A stretch of 64,000 nt of DNA from Pseudevernia furfuracea. Its lineage: Eukaryota > Ascomycota > Lecanoromycetes > Lecanorales > Parmeliaceae. This document shows, piece after piece, positions 9,699 to 20,227 of this stretch. A program made the position numbers and the translations under genes. The notes beneath the pieces were generated by a model. The model made no database searches. It had not been told where the DNA came from and saw nothing but the letters and a program-made list of their open reading frames with translations. The stretch is taken from the NCBI GenBank assembly GCA_022315425.1, contig JAIUPT010000035.1, forward strand, positions 248,001-312,000. Reading direction: 5' to 3'. The stretch's first letter is position 1; every line of letters starts with the position of its first letter.

Positions 9699-12079
9699 AT
9701 GCTTCCTCCACCCAGCCTCTGCGCGCTTGTAGGACTTTGGCATCTATCCACTGTTTCTGGGCTCGGGCAACTGAATAGAGTGGAATCGTATCATCTACCT
9801 CGAGACTCATCAGGACTCGTCAAACGACAAGCGCAGTTCATCAGCAATCCATGTCCCGAATTTTTCGGAGACCAGCCCCAGTACTGTTCAAGTTCGGCTT
9901 GTGGTGGTGATTCCAATGCCAAAGGCATTTGTGATAAAATACGGTATCGTTATACATCCGTCACGCTAGATCAGCCCGCTAAATCGGGTTCATAGTCTCA
10001 ATGGCCTGCAGGAACCGTACTGTAGCGCAATAGGAGGCTGTGGTGTCTTTTGTAGATGCGTGCCCGACCTCCAGTACAATGGCCCTGTGAAAGTGACACA
10101 ATGGATTGGAATTTGTTAGTCTTAGCTCGCCCACTCCCATATCCACGCGCTTCTGCTAATTAGGCTCAAACAAGTCTGTCCAGAGGAGTTACAAAAGTGC
10201 TCCGATCCCAAATGTGGAGGCAATGTGTACTATACAGGGATTTGCGACAACAAGCTTATCAGCGGTGCACAAGGGCCTGGCTGTCCTAGAGGTGGTTGTG
10301 GTATATACTGCAAGTGCGATCCATCTTCGGCAGATACAGATCCCCCTGCTCCAGACGCACCCACAAGCACTCTGGCTGATGTATCCACTGTGCCAACCGA
10401 CCACGCTCCTGACACCGACATCGTATCAGCAACTACAGAGCTTATCAACACGTCTGGTGATCCTGGAAGACCAATTTCCTCGGTTGCAATGATTTCATCT
10501 GTGAGTATTCAAACAACCGCCTCCTCAGCCACTGGAAGTGTGGCGCCGTCCAATCCCCCAGGCACTCTGCCATTGACTACGATTTCCGGACCGCTCCCAG
10601 AGCCTACTTCATTTCCCCTCCGCCCACCCGCAGCATCTTCCTCGTAAGTGGCTCCGATATACTGAGAATATAGCCATCTGACTACGGAGCAGTGCTGGCG
10701 GTAGTGTCCCAATCATCCCCATCATACCTATCCCTCCACCTCCTGCTGGCTTTCTACCCCCAGTAAGCTGTCTCCGCGCATTAGTAGGCTTTGAAGTCCT
10801 TGACGTATATCTAGCCTCCTAGTACACCAAACCCTAACGAAGAATGTCCAGCCTCCTCTCAAGATACTAAGTGTGCCGACTGCGGCGGGGTCGAAGGGTG
10901 GTGTCAGCACCCCCCAAGCGTTGGGTGCCCCTGCCAAGATGCCTGCACTGAAGGAGAGTACAAACCTGACTGCGGCGATGAGCATTGTGATGGAGAAGAG
11001 GACGGGATATGCACTATCGGCTCGCAGGAAGGCTGCGAATGTAAACAGGGCTGCAAGGAAGGAAAGGATGCGGTGGGTTCTCTATGTAGTAGTCGCAATC
11101 GACTGGCAGCTAATGACGCTACCCCTAGCCGATATGCGCGACCCAAGCTTGCAAAGGGAGTAGCTCGGACAAACAATGCACAGAAGTGAGATGGCCGATT
11201 AGACTCCTGGAGCCCATGTCTGTGATGGATATTTTGCTGATGCATGTGCATCAGGGAGATCTAGCTGGATGTTCTTGCAGACCAGTGTACCTAAACGAGC
11301 ATACGGACGGCATCAACCCGGCTTGGTTACCACTTCAAGATGTCTTAGTGGCAATGCTATCCGCCCACGATCCTGGCCATGATTACACGACTATTTCAGG
11401 GTATGAAAACGCCACTCAAAGTACAACAATGCCACAATCAACGAAGACAATGACTGACTCGATTGCCACGACCACTTCCCTTCCTAGCTGCATGGCAGAC
11501 GGTGCGCCCTGGTATTCGCCCACCACCTGGTGTGACTGCGGTCCAAGCATGACCTTTCCAACAATAGCGTTTGCGAGCAACGCAACGTCTCCAACGCCAT
11601 CAAATTGCGCATACCAAAGTCTGGATCCCTCCAAAACTATCCACCCGATTTCCATCAGCGCACCACCAACGAAGATTCCCGGACAAGGTGGCCTACCGCA
11701 ATGCGCGTACGTGCTTGCGGGGCCCAACAAAGGATGCCCGGGGGCCGATTATTGCGACTGTGATGGGACATACACCGGACTAACGACAACGACAATCTCT
11801 TCCACAGTCAGCGCGAACTGTAACTACACAGTGCAGCCCACAGCCACCAGTTGCCCCGCACCGGCCTCCTACTTCACGGATACCCGATCAGCAACGACAG
11901 CTGCCCCAGATCCGACGACGGGTGGTATCATCGGGCCTACACTTGTTGTGAACCCCTGCAACGACAATGTTCTATACAACCTCCAGGTAACGTGTGATCA
12001 GTATTGTAGCGGAGGGACGTGCGTGGCATGGCCTGTAGTTGGCAATAATTCCCCGAGATGGTACTGTCAGGACTGTTGA
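9699..12079 (+). CDS. Large secreted modular cysteine-rich protein, Kex2-processed, 680 aa
   Basis: Seven exons close exactly: 9699-9943, 9996-10114, 10175-10643, 10693-10762, 10815-11072, 11129-11185 and 11255-12079 (2043 nt, all GT-AG). The start codon gives a hydrophobic head (MLPPPSLCALVGLWHLSTVSG) and a Lys-Arg site near residue 45 (GLVKRQAQF), so secretion and Kex2-type cleavage are likely. The mature part has at least three modules of the form CP-x(n)-C-x(2-3)-CGG-x(n)-C-x(n)-C-x(3)-CG-x(2)-C-x-C: NPCPEFF...VFCRC, VCPEELQ...IYCKC, and a diverged ECPASSQ...CGGVEGWC...CPC. Further CxC pairs follow (CECKQGC, GCSCRP). Pro/Ser/Thr-rich linkers sit between them, and a C-terminal half has Thr-rich tracts plus NCNYTVQPTATSCP, CDQYCSGGTC and a final CQDC. 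I recognise no catalytic domain; a wall or matrix protein or an effector-like protein are both possible. Confidence 0.75.
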
Positions 12080-13683
12080 GAATCAACAAAATGCATCCAT
12101 GAGCTCAGGGACTGGCGGCGCATAAAAGATTACGCAGCTCCTCTGCCACTCTACGTGTCTCGAAGATTGACCCCGCTTACATAAGTGAACTTAGCTTATC
12201 ACACAGGATAAAATGAACTACCTTATAAAAAGTCTTCACGGCTTTAAAACCCCTGCGGCATTAGAGCCCCTACGGTTCTGTTTGAGCCCTTGCAGCATAA
12301 AAGTTCGCACGGGCTATGAGTCCCTGCGGCAGAAACATATAAAACATTCTACGCTTTCAGGAATCTTCTGTGAGACAAGATCGATATTTGAAGATGGTAA
12401 CCAAGTTTCATATATATATTCCTGCGCCTTTATCAACCAAGTCGACTCGCCGGCCCGATGGGTTTTGACCCTTCGGCGATATCGAATCCAAAGATGTCCT
12501 TTTTCCCATCCTCGCTCAAGTAGGAGCCCGATTCGACATCTGGGGTTTGGAAGATGGATCCGCGATTCAGATACTCCTTTGTGTGCGGTTTGTCTCGCAC
12601 CCGGGAAAAAAACAGTGCACTCGATATTCTCTAGCCTTGAGTAGACGGGTGTAATGGCCCCCGCAGAACGAGCTCACAATGCGCAAAGAGAAAAAGAAAA
12701 CCCCCCGGCACGCACATTTGATGGTTTCTAGGTTCTATCTTCCAGGTGAGGTGACTTTGGCCTAGGAGCCTAAATCGTATCAGGGAACGAGGACGAGGCA
12801 ACACCAGCACAAGCTTCTTTGGGATGTGTTCGTTTATTTGTCGGCTATTAGAGGTATGAGTTTGTGAGGAATTTGGCTTTTGGGGTATGAAAGTTGTAAT
12901 TTGCCCCTTATTAACAAGTCTCATCGAGCTCGAGACGGAAGAAAATATTCGGAACGAAATGGGTGTACATATTACGAGAACCAATTTTTACTACCGAGAA
13001 TCGAGGGAGTCAAGTTGTTCGAGCTGCTGCAGGCTCACTCGTTCTTTTTAGGGTTTGATCGCCTCCTTTGATTCGCAGCTCGACAACTCCGTTTGCAATC
13101 TTTATCTTTTTCTATTCTTCATTTACTCGTCAGGCTTATACGGAACGGTCGAGGGGGAGAAGCGAAAGGTACTGGGGCGACATATGCAGCGCAATAGCAA
13201 AAACATATGTTGCTACTTCGCGGTTATTCCGCCACTCGTCGCTAACGCTCCTCGCAGGCGGAATGATAGTCATATAGCACGGTCGCAAAATCATATATGT
13301 CCCGTCTCGTTCTAACGACTACACAGAAAGAATGGAGAGGAAGACGGGAAAAGGTTTTGCCGAGCCGAACCGAGTACGAGTACAGTACATTTCGTTTTTC
13401 TAGAGCATTTTGTGATTGATGTTATAAAAACAATAGAAGATAAATTTATTGGGATTCACTAGTATCACGTACTCAGTAGTCATATCAGAGTATTTGAATG
13501 TGTGATGTTGATTGTAATGGAACTGGGAGGAATTAGTCAGAGTACTGTACGAGTAGAGTACGCAGTGCAATTGGCTTCCGGTGCCAAGCCTGGAGCTATC
13601 TTAATCCCCAACTTCATGAGCGCTTTGAACCCCTCTCTACCCACGACTGCATAAAAGCATCTGCTTCCTAGGTGCTTGTCAGG
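12080..13683. other. Spacer; partly AT-rich, with a minisatellite
   Basis: No supported gene. Frames at 12213-12644 and 12631-12984 overlap repeats or have no resemblance. The 13390-13560 part is AT-rich and may belong to the promoter of the succinyl-CoA ligase gene. Confidence 0.5.
12236..12345. repeat. Degenerate short tandem repeat, core CCTGCGGC (reverse CCGCAGGG)
   Basis: Five to six units of 15-22 bp: CCCCTGCGGCATTAGAG, CCCCTACGGTTCTGTTTGAG, CCCTTGCAGCATAAAA, then after a gap TCCCTGCGGCAG. Read on the minus strand the core is TGCCGCAGGGRCTC. This closely matches units such as TACCGCAGGGTGAGAG in the array at 3965-4192. Confidence 0.55.
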
Positions 13684-15311
13684 ATGTTCAAGCTCGCTCG
13701 CAGTAGGCCGTTGGCTGCTGCTTTGAGAGCTGCCATCAAGGTGTCTAGTCCCCAGAAGCCATCACCGCGATGAGAGCTTCAACTGAACAAACAACAGGAC
13801 ACGCCTACCAGGAGCTCAGCTATACAGCAGAAACGATTCCTTTCCATTCACGAGTATCTCTCCGCCAACCTCCTAAAGACTTATGGCATTGGTGTGCCAA
13901 ATGGGGAGGTTGCCCGCTCAGCGGCCGAGGCCGAGTCGATTGCTAAGAAGATTGGTATGAGCAAGCTACAGAAAGAACTATAAGAACACTGGCTGAGAAA
14001 AATTACAGGCGGTGATGACATGGTCATTAAGGCGCAAGTCCTGGCTGGTGGACGAGGAAAGGGCACCTTCGATAACGGGCTGAAGGGTGGTGTGAGGGTC
14101 ATCTACTCGTACGACCCACTTGCTCGCCCATCCCGAACAGATGTACACTATTTCTGACCTACTTTGCCTACTATCTACAGACCGACCGAAGCAAAAATGT
14201 TCGCCGATCAAATGATTGGCCATAAACTCATGACCAAGCAAACCGGCGCAGCAGGCCGCCTCTGCAACGCCGTCTACATATGCGAACGCAAATTCGCCCG
14301 TCGAGAGTTCTACTTAGCCATCCTCATGGACCGTCAATCACAAGCGCCCGTTATAATCGCCTCCTCGCAAGGCGGCATGGACATTGAGACCGTGGCCAAA
14401 GAATCCCCCGACGCAATCATCACTACAAACATCAATATACACGAGGGCGTCACGGACGATATCGCCCGTAATATCGCTTCTGATCTGGGATTCTCAGAAC
14501 AGTGCATTGAGGATGCTAAGAGCACGATCCAGAAGCTTTATAAGGTTTTCATGGAGAAGGATGCGACGCAGATTGAAATCAATCCGCTGAGCGAGACGAG
14601 TGATCATCAGGTGTTGGCTATGGATGCGAAGTTGACGTTCGATGATAATGCCGATTTTAGGCAGAAAGAAGTCTTTTCATGGAGGGATAAGACGCAGGAG
14701 GATGCGGATGAGGTGAAGGCTGCTGAGTCTGGTCTCAACTTCATCAAGCTGGATGGAGATATCGGCTGCCTAGGTACATGCCCTCGCCTTCACCTCTGCA
14801 CATCTACTGACAGAGTTTAGTCAATGGCGCTGGCCTTGCAATGGCCACAATGGACATCATAAAGCTAAACGGCGGCTCCCCAGCCAACTTCCTCGACGTC
14901 GGTGGAGGCGCAACGCCACAAGCAATCAAGCAAGCTTTCGACCTCATCACCAGCGATCCCAAAGTCACAGCCATCTTTGTCAATATCTTCGGCGGAATCG
15001 TCAGATGTGATGCCATTGCTCAAGGCTTGATTAGCGTGGTAGAAAGTATGAATCTACGCACGCCGATAGTGGCGAGGTTGCAAGGAACCAATATGGAGTT
15101 GGCGGCGAAATTGATCAATGAGAGTGGGTTGAAGATTTTCTCGATTGAGGATCTGCAGTCGGCCGCAGAGAAGAGCGTGCAGTTTTCAAAGGTGGTGAAG
15201 ATGGCGAGGGATATTGATGGTAAGCATCATCCGCTGATCAACAGCACCTGCGAGGGATCAAGTGCTAACAAATTGCTTGCAGTCGGCGTTGAATTCAATC
15301 TCGGTCTATAG
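13684..15311 (+). CDS. LSC2: Succinyl-CoA ligase beta subunit, mitochondrial, 444 aa
   Basis: It forms succinate and a nucleoside triphosphate from succinyl-CoA in the TCA cycle, as the nucleotide-binding partner of the alpha subunit. Six exons close exactly: 13684-13740, 13798-13954, 14009-14108, 14181-14773, 14821-15219 and 15283-15311 (1335 nt). The N-terminus MFKLARSRPLAAALRAAIK is a basic, hydroxylated mitochondrial presequence. FLSIHEYLSANLLKTYGI starts the mature ATP-grasp domain, with KAQVLAGGRGKGTF for nucleotide binding and IEINPL for metal binding. The CoA-ligase half has VNGAGLAMATMD, GGSPANFLDVGGGA and FVNIFGGIVRCD. Length matches fungal orthologues. Whether ADP or GDP is preferred cannot be told from the sequence. 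The 3' end faces the GFA-domain gene, 140 bp away. Confidence 0.97.
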
Positions 15312-15451
15312 TTTCTGCTGCAAACAAGTCAAATCGTGCTTTCTGCCGCCTGCAAGGGGTTCTGAGTGTCAGTTTTGCACTCCTCTCCCGTTTCTATGCC
15401 TACAATGCTTTGAGTGGGGAGTCTCATTGACTATGATGTTTTTGCATTGCC

Positions 15452-16597
15452 TCAATCCGAATTACCTGTATTTGGCTTTTTCGAAAATGACTCGATCTGC
15501 TCGTCTCCAAGACCATCCTCGTCTGCTGATGGAGGAACCTCTGTCTTTCCCCACCGCTTCAACCCGGCACTTAATCTGGAGATAAGATCCTTGTTTTGCG
15601 CTTCCTCCTGAAAACTAACCCTCTCCGTCTCCCATCCCAGCCACGACTCCGCTCGCGCTCCCTCCTCTGCATCCAGCAGACCTGCGCTGACATCAATGAG
15701 CTCGGGCCTGCTATCAGAATGCCAGAACACTGTAGCGCCGCACTTGCGGCAGAATTCTCGATAGACTCCTTCAGAACTATCGTACCGTTTTAGAGTGCCA
15801 GCGCCGAAGTCGAGAGGTTCTCCATTGAGCTGTGAAATGTTGGCCTTGGGTACGAAAGCCCAAGCTTGAATGTCAAAGCCCGATGCAAGGCGGCATTCAT
15901 TGCAGGCACAAGTGCCGCCCAGGTACTTCGTACCGTTTTCGCGAAGCCACCACGCCCCATCGTCTTTGGAACCGTCTGGTTCCGTGGTCGGAGGCCCGAC
16001 AATATCACCTCGGGGTGCGGTCAGATTGGCGGAAGATTCATCGGGGCGCGTGATCTTGAACCTTACCCCCTTGCAACGACAATAGGCCTGCAGCTCTCCA
16101 TCCCCCTTCGGGCGTGCTTTCGGCCCGTCTTTTTTCCAACCCGCGTCCCATTTCCTACCGACGTTCGAGAACCCCTCCCACGCCTCCACGTCGGGGATCC
16201 AATCGCAGAGTCCGCCGTCCCTGGAATCCGCCACGAAAATATGCCGCTTCAGACGGACTACTACCGCCTCCGCTCCCTCGAGGACTCCCGTGCAGATGTC
16301 CCGGTCTTCGGTAGCCGTATCCTCAACGTAGACATTGGCGCCGCAGTGGCCGCAGAAGAAGCGGAACACCGTCTCCGAAGCCTTGTAGAATTCGAGCGGC
16401 CCGTGGATCTCGAACTCGGCGCCTTTGGGGAGGGTGGCGTAGGAAGCGCACAGTAGACCGGATTGATGCCGGCAGGTGTCGCAGTGGCAGAGGCTCAGGG
16501 GCAACGGCAAGTCGCGGTCGTGGGCTTTGAAAGAACCGGACACTTGCCGGCAGGCACAGGAGAAACGTCCGACATGGATGTCCTTGGTCTCGGACAT
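15452..16597 (-). CDS. Double GFA/CENP-V (DUF636) zinc-binding domain protein, 381 aa
   Basis: A single-exon gene whose product has two tandem glutathione-dependent formaldehyde-activating (GFA) type domains. Domain 1 (about residues 8-130) shows CACRQVSGSF, LCHCDTCRHQSG and FFCGHCGANVYV. Domain 2 (about 170-310) shows AYCRCKGVRFKI, CACNECRLASGF and FCRKCGATVFW. These CxC, CxxC and CxxC sets bind zinc. Bacterial GFA helps condense formaldehyde with glutathione, but most fungal members have no proven activity, so a catalytic role is only suggested. The C-terminal 50 residues are polar and probably disordered. The start at 16597 is the first ATG (MSETKDIHVGRFSC). A T-rich tract precedes it. It is convergent with the succinyl-CoA ligase gene. 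Confidence 0.92.
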   Translation of the reverse strand: MSETKDIHVGRFSCACRQVSGSFKAHDRDLPLPLSLCHCDTCRHQSGLLCASYATLPKGAEFEIHGPLEFYKASETVFRFFCGHCGANVYVEDTATEDRDICTGVLEGAEAVVVRLKRHIFVADSRDGGLCDWIPDVEAWEGFSNVGRKWDAGWKKDGPKARPKGDGELQAYCRCKGVRFKITRPDESSANLTAPRGDIVGPPTTEPDGSKDDGAWWLRENGTKYLGGTCACNECRLASGFDIQAWAFVPKANISQLNGEPLDFGAGTLKRYDSSEGVYREFCRKCGATVFWHSDSRPELIDVSAGLLDAEEGARAESWLGWETERVSFQEEAQNKDLISRLSAGLKRWGKTEVPPSADEDGLGDEQIESFSKKPNTGNSD

Positions 16598-17359
16598 GAT
16601 GGGGGGGTTTATTTTATTTTTTGGATTTTTTTTTTTGGATTCTGGTCAGAGATCAATAATGGCGCTATGGGGCTTTTTTTGCGTTGTATCGAATTGCGTG
16701 GGCCATACTACGACATACTTATTTCATCATGGGCAAAAAGCAAAAAGGCTGAAATGAGAGTCAAATGACTCAAGACTCACCTACTTTACTTACCTTACCT
16801 TACTTAGGTTAACCCTAAGCGCTAAAGCTAGCGCGTTCTTTCCTGCCGACGGGAGGCTGCAGATTTTTAGAGCGAGCAGAGCTGCTTGGCTTACTTATGC
16901 GTTATGGGTTATAAAGGGACAATGTTTGAGAAGGGCCATAAGAAGGAGAGAGGAATTCTATGGTAAGCACAGAGAGAGGAAAGAGAATAGCGATTCATGT
17001 ATTCGTGCTGCTGGTTATGAATTCCATTTAGGACCTCGTCCCTACATCACTCCTCAAAGCGTTTGAACTCGTGTTCACTACTATATGTTGTATCTACCTA
17101 TCTAATAGCTATCTACGGACACGCCTGTTATGGCTTTTCGCTGCATATAGACAATAAATTTGATTCTTACAAATGAGAAAAGGACAGTGATGCTAGTGGG
17201 TAGGGAGAACGACAATAATGATGATGATAAATGCACGCCAAACTCAAACCTTCTTTCCAAGACCCGTCCCTCATTCGTCTCGAACCCATTTCCGTCCCTT
17301 TGACAACAAGGCTAGGGTTGCTTCGTCGCTGTCAATCATCGTATGAGGGAGGAGCCTCA
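16598..17359. other. Intergenic region
   Basis: No gene seen. T-tracts at 16613-16640 and CTTACCTTACCTTACTTAGG near 16788 are simple-sequence promoter-like features between the GFA gene and the small gene downstream. Confidence 0.45.
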
Positions 17360-17868
17360 TCACCCACGACGCCTTCTCGATCTCGATCGCGACCTTGAAG
17401 GGTAGATCTCTTCTGCGCGCTCGAATTTTGAAGGATTGCGGTACGGACGGTAGCTGACTCCTTGGATATTCTTGTGGCGGCCCGTGAAGGTGCGAGTGTA
17501 TTGGGGGCTAACGAAAGTGACGGTTCCGCGGGGGCTGGTTCTGCGGCCTGTCCCTTTGTATTTCTGAGTGGAGTAAGGGAAGTCCATCGTAGGGTGTTCG
17601 TAAAGAGTGGATTCCGATCGGTAATGTTATTCTGTATTCTGGTTTACTTTGGGATGTCGTTTGCCCTCTGCGGCAGGGATGGGTGCTGGCGCATTGTCCA
17701 GGTGGCGCTGCACGCTCGAGCGACGCCGGTCATGATAGCCCGCCGAGTCGTCGAGACGGTGGATCCGATATGCCTAATTGTCCGGGGTCAGTGTGAAACC
17801 TAATGGTTTTTGGAGGGATGTGCATCTTCAACCTCCGGAGCTTCTTCGTCTGGACTTCCCCAGCACAT
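17360..17868 (-). CDS. Small basic spliced protein, 121 aa, RS-type tail
   Basis: A hand-built three-exon model closes in frame: 17868-17833, 17773-17648 and 17563-17360 (366 nt), with introns 17774-17832 and 17564-17647. The product begins MCWGSPDEEAPEAYRIHRLDD, then has an Arg-rich stretch (YHDRRRSSVQRHLD), a central GTVTFVSPQYTRTFTGRHKN block and an SRSRSRSRRRRG tail. The total lack of stops across two introns in a consistent codon pattern makes a real gene more likely than chance. No domain is recognised; the RS-rich end might mean RNA binding or nuclear location, which is only a guess. Donor GTTGAAG of intron 1 is a weak site, so the first exon is the least certain part. Confidence 0.5.
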
Positions 17869-18831
17869 AGTTTGAAGGGTCAATAATCGTAGAAGAAAAT
17901 GGTAGAAGAATGACGGTATATATACCCAAGGAAGTGATAATGCAGCAAGCGACTATAGACGCACTGATGAGATACAGGAAGATGGGTTGAAAAGCGAGGC
18001 CTGATCTGGCGAGGAGATTTGAAGGAATACGGAAGCCATGAGTTTTTATAATGCGTCAAAGCATCTTTAAGGGGGAACCTCTCTACGCCTAGGTCTAACA
18101 CTCATCCAGATTCCAGGCTCTCGACGGTACGTGTTTGCGAGTATAGTACGACATTACAGAAAGGAATGAATGGCTTTCATCAGTATGTCAAGTCCCAAAA
18201 CAGCCCGGCGAGGCTAAGGAGTTTTATGGGAAATAGATGTAGAGTAGACGACATCCATTCGTACCGACGATTTTTTCACTTTTTGAGTTCCTCGAGGCAT
18301 AGTGTATCGTAGAGGCATATTTCGGTGGCATCTCTTCCTTTGAAATAGAATTGAAGTTATGCAACTTGACTGATTGGCGATCTTCTGGAAGGTTTGGTGC
18401 CACGGTGACCGGTTAGCCTTCAAGTTCGGTGCTTATTAGTTTTGGCCAATAGTTGGGTGGCTATGTAGATTGTAGTGGCTAGAGTAATGGTCGGATTGCT
18501 TCAACTGTTATATAGCATCGTCTCACTAAAATGTGTCATGGTGCATAGGTGCCGACTTGAAACAGATGGCAATGTCAGCCTTGCATTCGGAGCCAATGAA
18601 AAGATACGGTGTCGCCAGTCAAACTGTCCGAGCGCTTAAGTGAAGATACTCGCTGACCTACGGGGCGTAGCCGACAACGAGATAGGATTTTTTCTAACAT
18701 GTACCTAGGCCAACGTTGACTTTCGAGATATTTTTCAAAACTCAACGTCTTTGATGGAGGCGTCGACTTCGCCTACCTTGTTCTTGATTCTGTGTGTCGT
18801 TGTTTTGCCTCGCCCATCATGTCATCTCCAG
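17869..18831. other. Intergenic region
   Basis: Nothing supported. Short minus-strand frames (17880-18101, 18214-18423) show no family resemblance. Confidence 0.45.
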
Positions 18832-19461
18832 ATCTCCAAATGGAGCATCCCGCAGACGCCTTCTGCGAGAAACTTTTCCCCATTCTTCGTGGCTTTCTCC
18901 AGCCACACACGGCCATGACGTTGGCATCAATCGCCAATTCGATTCTGGACCTGCTGCCGGAGGAAGCTCCTCACTCAACCGACGTTTGGTCCTTCGGCGA
19001 ACTTTGCATCAAACTTATTGAACAAATCCCTTACCATCATCCATCTCAGCTCGAGCTCGCTAGTCTTCTAGAGTACCTCGGGAAGTCGACAAAGCTCGGT
19101 CAGATAGACACATTCAAGGCAAGGGGCCGCGGGCATTTTGAGACTCTGGGTGTCGATCATCCCTAACGACTCGGAGCCAATATTACGGGTACCAGTGCCT
19201 GGGAGAGTCCCTCAGGGATTCGCTCATGGGTAGGTCCTATACTTTCCTACTCCTTGACTGGTCCGGCGTCCGCGGAAATTACACAGCTTGCCGAACCTGA
19301 AGGATTACACAGCGCCGGACCCAGATTGTCCAAGCCACTTCTGAAGAGATAGTTTCAATGCTGTGGCCTCTGGGGAAAAGGGGGAGAGAGGGTTGGGTCA
19401 GGAGTGTAAGATTGTGGCGGCGAAAGCGGCGGAGATGATTGAGAAGAACATGACGTTTTGA
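18832..19461 (+). pseudogene. DUF3632-type protein, internally deleted relic
   Basis: The 5' part reads as the start of a fungal DUF3632 protein: MSSPDLQMEHPADAFCEKLF, then TDVWSFGELCIKLIEQIPYHHPSQLELASLLEYLG. The frame closes at 19164-19166. A nearby fragment (YQCLGESLRDSLMG) and the typical C-terminal helix (AVASGEKGERGLGQECKIVAAKAAEM, ending at 19461) lie in other frames. Family members are about 280-330 residues, but here only some 200 codons separate head and tail, so much of the middle is missing. Just before the tail, HF-stop-RDSFNAV has TGA at 19342-19344 where relatives have Trp before R-D. The function of DUF3632 is unknown. Intron use could rescue part of the frame but not the missing middle. 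Confidence 0.65.
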
Positions 19462-20227
19462 AGGTTCTGACTGACTTTCCTAGCCGTCTGCTCAAGTATA
19501 ATGTTTTTTTTTCGCAGTGATCCCGAGCTTTTCTCTCATGTATTTGTTGCTTTACTTTCTTCCCGTTCCAATCCATTCTCTACCAAAATATCATTTAGCC
19601 TTGGCTCGGGTTTTTATATGATCAAGAAATGGCGGAAAACAAGCCTACGAAATCAAGCCAGCGCCAGGTTCTAGGATGCTTGCTCCGGACAATAGAGTAT
19701 TAGGTAAACGCAAGCAGGGGCCAGCAGGAGCCAGCAGGAGCCAGAATTGGCCCTCACTTCGCTATCATGATGCTGCAAATGACTTTTGACGAGAGTAGAA
19801 TGGACAGAACACAAATGTTTGGGTGGAAATCCTAACCAAGCTCGCGCAATAATTCAGGCTGTACATACGAGATAGCGCATGAGAAACCATAGGTCTTGGA
19901 TTGTGTACCTTACCTTAGCCATCTTGGTGGCTATGCCTTGTTTGCAAACATCAAAATTACCACTAGCCTGGTAAGATACCACTCGCGCGCCATAAGGGGG
20001 GAATACATGTCTGGTGACTGGTCTTGGCACATGTGTCAAAATTTCGGTTAGTGGCAGTTGTACCAGTGCAAGTCCGTTGGTAATTATCAGTTTTTATGTA
20101 CACAAGTCTTTAGCCAAAATACCTCATACATAATATCATTGGCTTGCTATCCATTATTTCCCCGGTCTAGGGTGGGGTAAATCCACCTTGCACTACCTAC
20201 AACATCACTACCATTAATCACGCCAAC
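19462..20227. other. Intergenic region with short tandem repeat
   Basis: No gene seen. At about 19714-19744 the decamer GCAGGAGCCA is repeated three times (first copy GCAGGGGCCA). Confidence 0.6.

Noticed and set aside
12213..12644. 143-codon plus-strand frame
   Set aside because: It runs through the repeat at 12236-12345 and shows no protein-like character.
16803..16820. Telomere-like TTAACCCTAA
   Set aside because: A single unit without any array.
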